Positions 8,201 to 12,029 of a stretch of 12,029 nucleotides of DNA are shown here, one piece after another; the first letter of the stretch is position 1; each line of letters starts with the position of its first letter. This DNA is from Calditrichota bacterium (GTDB taxonomy: Bacteria > Zhuqueibacterota > Zhuqueibacteria > Residuimicrobiales > Krinioviventaceae): NCBI GenBank assembly GCA_003818595.1, contig RPQV01000049.1, positions 1 to 12,029 of the forward strand, in the 5' to 3' direction. The notes under the pieces are model-generated. The model made no database searches, had not been told where the DNA came from, and saw only the letters and a list, made by a program, of their open reading frames with translations. The translations under genes and the position numbers were made by a program.

Positions 8201-8437
8201 TTTTATGCTGAAGGGAGAAAGTGCGATATTCAGGAGGAAAGGCGCCTAATGTATGTGGGCATGACGCGAGCCCGTTTTCATCTGCATCTCACCCGTGCAA
8301 AGCGTCGGATGCTGAGAGGCAGGAGGCAGAACCAGGAAGCCTCCCGCTTTACCGCCGGGATTTCAACCGATCTTCTGCAGTTCTGTGACGCTCATATAGC
8401 GTCCCAAAGACGATCCCAACAGCTCAAACTCTTTTAG
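5228..8437 (+). CDS. endonuclease Q-UvrD/Rep-type helicase fusion with C-terminal clamp motif
   Basis: A 1069-residue protein joining two repair activities. Residues 1-425 match the endonuclease Q family, which nicks DNA 5' of deaminated bases (uracil, hypoxanthine, xanthine) and abasic sites. Visible features are ADLHIHSFYS (5-14, PHP metal motif HxH), ATGDISHP (39-46), PAHIWTPWFSVFG (162-174), ETGLSSDPPMNWR (197-209), SNSDAHSP (220-227), and a zinc site made of HRKC (276-279) with CPVC (295-298). From 460 on lies a complete superfamily 1A helicase: Q motif GLNQEQQQAV, Walker A SAGPGTGKTKT (481-491), Ia LTFTNKAAEEM, Walker B VDEFQDLNR (669-677), III YGDAEQAIYGFRG (696-708), IV NYRS (732), V LTLHASKGLEFP (967-978) and VI RRLMYVGMTRAR (1005-1016). 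It ends QLKLF (1065-1069), matching the bacterial beta-clamp-binding pentapeptide. The ATG at 5228 has no evident Shine-Dalgarno but places ADLHIH where the family has it. Domain calls are firm; coupled nicking and unwinding is inference. Confidence 0.93.
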   Translation: MNFIADLHIHSFYSRATSKDLNLENLYRWGKLKGLSVIATGDISHPQWFREMEAKLGEAEPGLFRLKDEYVPHDLLPTALFNNATVRYLLSGEISTIYKKNGRVRKVHSVVFMPSLQAVHLFQKRLERIGNITSDGRPILGLDTRDLLEIVLETDTDAHLVPAHIWTPWFSVFGSNSGFDSLEECFEDLYPHIFALETGLSSDPPMNWRLSMLDSFALISNSDAHSPAKLAREANLFRTELSYQGIFSALKKKTGDEFAGTIEFFPEEGKYHLDGHRKCRVRFKPSETIEHHKLCPVCGGPVVLGVSYRVEQLADRPEGFRPQEAKPYHSLIPLTEVLSEVHQSGVTSQKVQNTFMTLLKELGSELYILQQAPLDQIGRTAGDLTAEAIRRMREGQVHPEPGYDGEFGVIRIFKPEEREQILRQGLLFFVEASSALKKIPTKKTTVEDESVEYSVVESPAPGLNQEQQQAVSHRHTPLLVSAGPGTGKTKTLTHRIIALVSNNEYRAEEILALTFTNKAAEEMRVRLKSMIDPKVVDKMTISTFHAWGAALLREQQQFWGRNQFFAIIDAQLQNHIADQLATQFGKLSASLFERIAWCKSRGYTSESLPVEICESETPDFAGLFERYEQILIEENCVDFEDLIILPFRLLSQNAELRRTWLKRFPVIAVDEFQDLNRVQYELFRLLAITARDVSVYGDAEQAIYGFRGSEPSICERLINDFPHATSLRLMQNYRSIQNILTGARQMLTQEIQADTNQLWSTMHAETKIHLGAFSTEHSEAEFVVKRIEQLLGGTAFFSYDSDRVISSVTARYSFSDIAVLFRFRTLALPLIEALGRAGIPFHYADDGWLSNESFVRLILAAWRRGNNMATEDVSSVASEYFMDQMQVDHFLTQLEKWREQPDMDSFFPLMKKWVKKDDTRADTLRLLRKLQERSGPFSKSPEHLLDALLLQRRIDEMDDRADRVRLLTLHASKGLEFPVVFIVGCEEGVLPFYAEGRKCDIQEERRLMYVGMTRARFHLHLTRAKRRMLRGRRQNQEASRFTAGISTDLLQFCDAHIASQRRSQQLKLF

Positions 8438-8449
8438 CCATGAACAGGT

Positions 8450-8479
8450 TTGCATTTATGCTGGTTCCACGATTATAAT
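8450..8479 (+). promoter_or_regulatory. sigma70-type promoter for the ParB-like/radical SAM pair
   Basis: TTGCAT (8450-8455) and a consensus TATAAT (8474-8479) are separated by 18 bases, in the 105-base gap after the helicase stop. The predicted transcript starts near 8486, giving a leader of about 57 bases before the ATG at 8543. A GGAA six to ten bases before that ATG could serve as ribosome-binding site. Confidence 0.65.
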
Positions 8480-8498
8480 GTAGTGAATTATTTACATT
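8477..8498. promoter_or_regulatory. 22-bp palindrome, candidate operator
   Basis: The interrupted palindrome AATGTA-N3-AATT-N3-TACATT has 16 of 22 positions in perfect dyad symmetry. It begins inside the -10 hexamer and covers the expected transcription start, where a bound dimeric repressor would block RNA polymerase. It does not match LexA boxes I know (GAAC-N4-GTTC or CTGT-N8-ACAG). The regulator is unknown. Confidence 0.5.
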
Positions 8499-8542
8499 CA
8501 TATCGCGTCTCGAAAATAATACTCATTTAATGTGGAAAAATA

Positions 8543-9520
8543 ATGATAAAAACGCAGTTTGCCTTTGTACCTGTCAAGTTTGATGAAATTGATGACGCGG
8601 ATCACACCTATTATATCCCGTCATGTCGAAATATAAAGCCTTTGCTCACATCGATTGAGCAAATCGGTTTGTTGAATCCGCCGATACTGCAGCCGAACAA
8701 TTCAGGCCAATTTCGGATTGTGTGCGGATTTCGACGTGTCAGGGTGCTCAGGGAACTGGGAATGACGACCAAACTGAGTGCCTTTGTATTTGACTCGGTG
8801 GAACCAGCTTCGGAGATTTTATTGCATGCATTACTGGATAATCTCACTCATCGCGATTTTAATCCTGTAGAATTATCCTATATTCTGCAACGCCTACAGG
8901 AATTTGGGCTGACGCGGGAGAAAATTTTAGCAGATTTTTTGCCAATACTCGGATTTGGACGAAATCCGAAAGTTTTTGAGCTCTATGAAGGAATAGCCCA
9001 TTTATCACATGATTGGCAAAAGGCGATCATCGATGACCGGGTACCCCTTGATCTTCTTCACACGATTCAAACTCTCGACGATTTGGATAGTGCCGTCATG
9101 ATCAAAGTCTTTGACACCCTTCGTTTGGGGAAAAATCGCCAACGGGAATTTTTGCAATTGCTGGTGGACGTTGCACAGATACAGCATTTGACGATCGCAC
9201 AACTTACTGCAGAGCAGTGGTTTACGCAGATATTAACAGAGCCCTCCTGGACTTTTTCTCAGAAAACCGAGCATTTAAAAGAGTTGCTGTGGGAAAAACG
9301 ATATCCGCGATATATTACTGTCAAGAATCAGTATGAGGAAGTTTTAAAGGCCTCACAAATGCCGCCGGGACTCGATTTGCATCATCCGCCCTATTTTGAG
9401 ACAAATGAATTCAGCTTGAATATTCGGTTCAGCTCCTTATCCGAACTTTTGCAAAAACTGGATCATCTTGAGATGATGATAAAAAATGGATACATTCAAA
9501 AGATGATTGATTTGGTATGA
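8543..9520 (+). CDS. ParB/Spo0J N-terminal-domain protein paired with radical SAM gene
   Basis: 325 residues. The first 130 carry the ParB-type nuclease/CTPase fold: IKPLLTSIEQIGLLNPPILQ (31-50), then FRIVCGFRRVRVLRELG (57-73, the GxRR box) and LLDNLTHRDFNPVELSYILQ (97-116, equivalent to the ENLQRxxLNPxE segment). About 117-230 are helical, LTREKILADFLPILGFGRNPKVFELYEG being compatible with a helix-turn-helix like the central ParB region. The C-terminal part (240-325) has WEKRYPRYITVKNQYEEVLK and a closing helix SSLSELLQKLDHLEMMIKNG that may dimerise. It is not next to parA and no parS-like repeats are visible, so a role in partition is unlikely. Its stop overlaps the radical SAM start by ATGA, which indicates translational coupling and a joint function. 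What it binds or modifies is not known to me. Confidence 0.82.
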   Translation: MIKTQFAFVPVKFDEIDDADHTYYIPSCRNIKPLLTSIEQIGLLNPPILQPNNSGQFRIVCGFRRVRVLRELGMTTKLSAFVFDSVEPASEILLHALLDNLTHRDFNPVELSYILQRLQEFGLTREKILADFLPILGFGRNPKVFELYEGIAHLSHDWQKAIIDDRVPLDLLHTIQTLDDLDSAVMIKVFDTLRLGKNRQREFLQLLVDVAQIQHLTIAQLTAEQWFTQILTEPSWTFSQKTEHLKELLWEKRYPRYITVKNQYEEVLKASQMPPGLDLHHPPYFETNEFSLNIRFSSLSELLQKLDHLEMMIKNGYIQKMIDLV

Positions 9521-10626
9521 ATAAAAATTTTATTCCCGACATATTTCAACCTAGACGAATATTCGTTGAGTCTGGTGTATCAGATTTGGCGATGACGCGA
9601 CGAATTTTGCAGAAATTTCCACACCAAACAATTGAATATATTGATGATGCTAACCAATTTCCTGCGACTTTTCAATTAGGATCTGATGAGAAATGGAATC
9701 ATGATTTGCTGTTGGCAAAACAACGAGGCCCATTTTTGCGGTTGTGTCCGGGCACTCAAAAACATCTTTGCTGTCTTTATCACAATCTTGACGTCGCGGC
9801 TGGTTGTGACCTCGGCTGCAGCTATTGTATTCTCCAAGGATATCTTCATAATCCGTTGATCACCATTTATTGCAATATCGGAGATATGTTTACTGAACTG
9901 GACAATAAGTTATCGCAGCATCCCAATTCCTTTTATCGAATCGGCACCGGCGAATTAACAGACAGCCTGACTTTGGAACCTATTTCTGAACTGGGGCCTG
10001 AACTGGTCACTTTTATTTCAAAACGGCATAATGCAATCATCGAGCTCAAGAGTAAAAATGTACATTTGCAACCACTGTTGAGTTTACGCCACAAGCGTCG
10101 AACAGTATTAGCCTGGTCTTTGAATGCAGAAACAGTAACTCAAAGCGATGAAGGAAAGGCCGCTTCGATCGAGGCGCGTCTGGCAGCAGCCAGGGAAGCT
10201 CAAAATGCAGGATACAAACTGGCATTTCATTTTGATCCGATGATTGATCATGAGAACTGGCAGATTGGATATCGTGATATTGTCGAACGGATTTTTTCGA
10301 CAATACAGGCCGACAACATCGCCTGGATAAGTTTGGGCGCCCTTCGTTATCCTTCAGCTTTTGACGAGATCATGCGCGCGAATCATCCGCGATCCCGCAT
10401 TTTTCTGGGGGAGCTATTGCCGGGGGTCGATAAAAAGCTTCGCTATTTCCGTCCCATTCGTGTTGAATTGTTTCGCGCCATGTATTCATGGATCAGATCG
10501 TATTCTTCTACGGTTTTTGTATATTTGTGCATGGAGAGTAGAGATGTCTGGCAAAAGGCATTCGGTTGGGCGCCGAGAAACAGCGCTGAATTGAAATCTC
10601 TGCTCGACGATTGTGTATTACAATAG
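9517..10626 (+). CDS. radical SAM protein, spore photoproduct lyase (SPL)-like family
   Basis: 369 residues. It contains GCDLGCSYCILQGYLHNP (96-113), the CX3CX2C 4Fe-4S motif (Cys97, Cys101, Cys104) of SPL-type radical SAM enzymes, which reduce S-adenosylmethionine to a 5'-deoxyadenosyl radical. Further family traits are GTGELTDSL (143-151), ELKSKN (176-181), VLAWSLNAE (197-205), GYKLAFHFDPMI (232-243), WISLGALRYP (270-279) and a C-terminal VYLCMESRDVW (335-345). In Bacillus SPL the hydrogen-donor Cys141 sits in a CTSD segment; the matching place here reads ELTD, so that cysteine is absent. Cys338 or another residue might replace it, or the substrate differs. Repair of thymine spore photoproduct should therefore not be assumed. 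It is the second gene of the pair with the ParB-like gene and sits near the endonuclease Q-helicase gene, so a role on nucleic acid is plausible but unproven. Confidence 0.85.
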   Translation: MNKNFIPDIFQPRRIFVESGVSDLAMTRRILQKFPHQTIEYIDDANQFPATFQLGSDEKWNHDLLLAKQRGPFLRLCPGTQKHLCCLYHNLDVAAGCDLGCSYCILQGYLHNPLITIYCNIGDMFTELDNKLSQHPNSFYRIGTGELTDSLTLEPISELGPELVTFISKRHNAIIELKSKNVHLQPLLSLRHKRRTVLAWSLNAETVTQSDEGKAASIEARLAAAREAQNAGYKLAFHFDPMIDHENWQIGYRDIVERIFSTIQADNIAWISLGALRYPSAFDEIMRANHPRSRIFLGELLPGVDKKLRYFRPIRVELFRAMYSWIRSYSSTVFVYLCMESRDVWQKAFGWAPRNSAELKSLLDDCVLQ

Positions 10627-10716
10627 CTGATCCATCGATTGATTTGAGAGGTTTTGGTCTGCACGCATTCCAGCAGCAAACCATTTCATCCTCAGTGAAG
10701 CATACAGCGGTGAAGA

Positions 10717-11643
10717 TTAACCATTGAACAGCTGATATTCCGATAGCAATTGTTGATGTATGTGATCCAAAAGCTTTTTTGTCGCCGCAATACCGTCTTT
10801 TTCAGAAAGCGGCTTTCCGCTGTACTCAATTCCGACATGTCCGCGATAGCCGGATTTGACCACGATCCGCATCATTCGCAAAAAATCAGTGCGAACTTCA
10901 ATTCCGGCTTGGGAAAATTCACTCGATTTGGCGCTTACTCCTCGGGCAAAGGGCAATAATTCTTCAACGCCGAGATATCGATCATAAAATTCGTTATCAC
11001 TGATGCGAAAATTGCCAAAGTCAGGCAAAGTCCCAACGCGTGCATGGTGAACACGCTTCAAAAGGCCTACCAGCCATTTGCCATTGGATGAATTGCCGCC
11101 ATGATTTTCTACCAGCACACTGATGTTATGATCATCTCCGAACTCCGCCAGCTGATACAAGCCATCTGCCACCAGTTTCTGTTGCTCCTCAGGGGTTCCC
11201 TCGCTGTTGGCATTGACCCGAACGGAATGGCATCCCAAGAATTGTGCTGCAGTTATCCATTTATAATGATTTTCAACGCTCTGTTTGCGGATCATTGCAT
11301 CAGGATCGCCAATACGTCCTTCGTTGTCGCACATAATGAGCACACTTTCAACCGCCAGATCATCACATCGATTCTTCATTTCAGCAAGGTAGCTTTTGTC
11401 CTCCGCTTTATCCATAAAAAATTGATTGACATATTCGACCGCATTGATGCCGAACTCCCGCTTTGCGATCGCTGGAAAATCCAAATGTTGTACGATACCC
11501 GAAAAAAGTGATTGATTGAGCGACCACTCGGCGAGGGAAATCTTGTAAAGATGACCAATCGGACGGATACTGCATCCGGCAAACCATCCTGCCATGGAGA
11601 TTCCAGCAGTCAGACTGTTTTTTAGAAAGCTTCGACGATTCAT
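10717..11643 (-). CDS. exported sugar-phosphate isomerase/epimerase-like TIM-barrel protein
   Basis: 308 residues of the xylose isomerase-like TIM-barrel family (AP_endonuc_2 fold). The N-terminus MNRRSFLKNSLTAGISMAGW (1-20) is a twin-arginine signal (RRSFLK). It is followed by FAGC (21-24), a lipobox-like site, so a Tat-exported lipoprotein is likely. In the barrel, ISLAEWSLNQSLF (35-47) is strand 1. Candidate metal ligands are Glu179 (VLVENHGG), Asp208 (GTLPDFGNF) and Glu273 (HVGIEYSG), with the GVSAKS segment (235-240) before the last ligands. The fold is shared by keto-sugar isomerases, epimerases and inosose dehydratases; the substrate cannot be assigned. The ATG at 11643 has a good AGGA ribosome-binding site eight bases upstream. 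It is convergent with the radical SAM gene, 90 bases away, and no hairpin terminator is evident between them. Secreted members are common in Bacteroidota-like bacteria that degrade sugars. Confidence 0.85.
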   Translation of the reverse strand: MNRRSFLKNSLTAGISMAGWFAGCSIRPIGHLYKISLAEWSLNQSLFSGIVQHLDFPAIAKREFGINAVEYVNQFFMDKAEDKSYLAEMKNRCDDLAVESVLIMCDNEGRIGDPDAMIRKQSVENHYKWITAAQFLGCHSVRVNANSEGTPEEQQKLVADGLYQLAEFGDDHNISVLVENHGGNSSNGKWLVGLLKRVHHARVGTLPDFGNFRISDNEFYDRYLGVEELLPFARGVSAKSSEFSQAGIEVRTDFLRMMRIVVKSGYRGHVGIEYSGKPLSEKDGIAATKKLLDHIHQQLLSEYQLFNG

Positions 11644-11834
11644 AATCTGTCCTTTCTCGTTTCATCAACGTGACCGTCAAATGCAGATTTGGCTTGATAA
11701 AAATGGATGAACTTTCGGTATAAACGGTTTGAGAGTACGTGGGTGTCGAGATTAATGTTGGTGGTGTTCAGGAAAACCGAGGAAGGAGACGATGCAATAT
11801 GAAAGTGTCCATGTCCTTTTCGAAGGTTAATCAT
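11640..11834 (-). CDS. possible 64-residue ORF bridging the GroES-like and isomerase genes
   Basis: An ATG overlapping the last codons of the GroES-like gene by 8 bases opens a 64-codon frame. Its TGA overlaps the isomerase start by ATGA. The coupling geometry looks operonic. Against it, the peptide (MINLRKGHGHFHIASSPSSV at its start) is rich in His, Ser and Asn, has no recognisable domain or membrane segment, and lacks a clear ribosome-binding site. It may be only the leader of the isomerase gene. If not coding, 11644-11826 is a 183-base gap in which I see no terminator or strong promoter. Confidence 0.25.
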   Translation of the reverse strand: MINLRKGHGHFHIASSPSSVFLNTTNINLDTHVLSNRLYRKFIHFYQAKSAFDGHVDETRKDRL

Positions 11835-12029
11835 CTTCGATATCTCGAATCAGCATCAGCAGTGCGGCATGAGGTACAATCAGATAGAGGTCGCCATCGA
11901 ATTTGATCTCAATTGCGGATTTGCGCAAAAACAGGACATAATCCCCAACCTGGGCTTGCATGGGGTGCTGACCTTTTTTCATTTCGTGTGGTTTCCAAGG
12001 CTCGTCTTCGATTTCTTCTGGGGAGATCA
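11827..12029 (-). CDS. groES: GroES-like co-chaperonin, C-terminal part (runs off the window)
   Basis: The last 66 codons of a minus-strand gene whose start lies beyond the right edge. The tail fits the closing beta strands of Cpn10/GroES: VGDYVLF, then AIEIKFDGDLYLIV, then ALLMLIRDIEDD before the stop, corresponding to the GD.V.F, E...DG.EYLI and DILAI segments of ordinary GroES. GroES caps the GroEL folding chamber as a heptamer. The stretch ahead of this, PEEIEDEPWKPHEMKKGQHP, is longer and more charged than in ordinary GroES, and the end is extended by an acidic IEDD. groEL does not follow; the next gene on the strand is the isomerase. This may therefore be a second or stand-alone GroES paralogue. 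Without the mobile-loop half the call stays tentative. Confidence 0.72.
   Translation of the reverse strand, partial: ISPEEIEDEPWKPHEMKKGQHPMQAQVGDYVLFLRKSAIEIKFDGDLYLIVPHAALLMLIRDIEDD

Noticed and set aside
8543..9520. Chromosome-partition ParB
   Set aside because: There is no parA neighbour and no parS-like palindromes, and it is coupled to a radical SAM gene. Only the N-terminal domain is ParB-like.
10627..10716. Bidirectional terminator between the convergent genes
   Set aside because: No stem with a T-run could be found; only short ATCGAT-type palindromes are present.
11101..11511. 136-residue plus-strand ORF inside the isomerase gene
   Set aside because: It is antisense to a gene with a Tat signal and TIM-barrel ligands, with no ribosome-binding site of note.

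Overview
This is a chromosomal window from a bacterium of moderate G+C (mid-40s percent by eye). It carries complete housekeeping genes and no phage, IS element, CRISPR array or RNA gene. Several traits point loosely to the Fibrobacterota-Chlorobiota-Bacteroidota neighbourhood (including Calditrichota/KSB1-like lineages) or another deep Gram-negative phylum. These are a secreted beta-barrel-like protein ending in Phe, a twin-arginine/lipobox TIM-barrel isomerase-like protein, a divergent GroES, an AcpS-NnrE/NnrD pair, and weak or absent Shine-Dalgarno sequences in front of some genes. The placement is inference, with no marker gene behind it.

Layout. From the left, on the minus strand, lie a two-domain GNAT acetyltransferase (70-1038) and an ECF sigma factor (1225-1800) with no anti-sigma gene beside it. 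A divergent intergenic region with three copies of GCAAAAG leads into a tight plus-strand operon. Its genes are acpS (1969-2355), a bifunctional NAD(P)HX epimerase/dehydratase (2337-3890), a VanZ-like membrane protein (3893-4279), a predicted outer-membrane beta-barrel (4285-4917) and a 58-residue basic protein (4969-5145). A strong rho-independent terminator closes it (5166-5194).

The centre is DNA-repair-like. Gene 5228-8437 encodes a 1069-residue fusion of an archaeal-type endonuclease Q (PHP fold plus a zinc-binding cluster) to a complete UvrD/Rep superfamily 1 helicase. Its last five residues (QLKLF) look like a beta-clamp-binding motif. After a good sigma70-type promoter with a 22-bp palindrome over the predicted start site come two genes overlapping by ATGA: a ParB/Spo0J-type N-terminal-domain protein (8543-9520) and a radical SAM protein of the spore-photoproduct-lyase family (9517-10626). 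The radical SAM protein keeps the CX3CX2C cluster but lacks the SPL catalytic cysteine at the aligned position.

On the right, on the minus strand, are a Tat-exported sugar-phosphate isomerase/epimerase-like protein (10717-11643) and the 3' end of a GroES-like gene (11827 to the window edge). The GroES gene is not followed by groEL. The most interesting part of the window is 5228-10626: a fused nick-and-unwind enzyme next to a ParB-like/radical-SAM pair under its own apparently regulated promoter.
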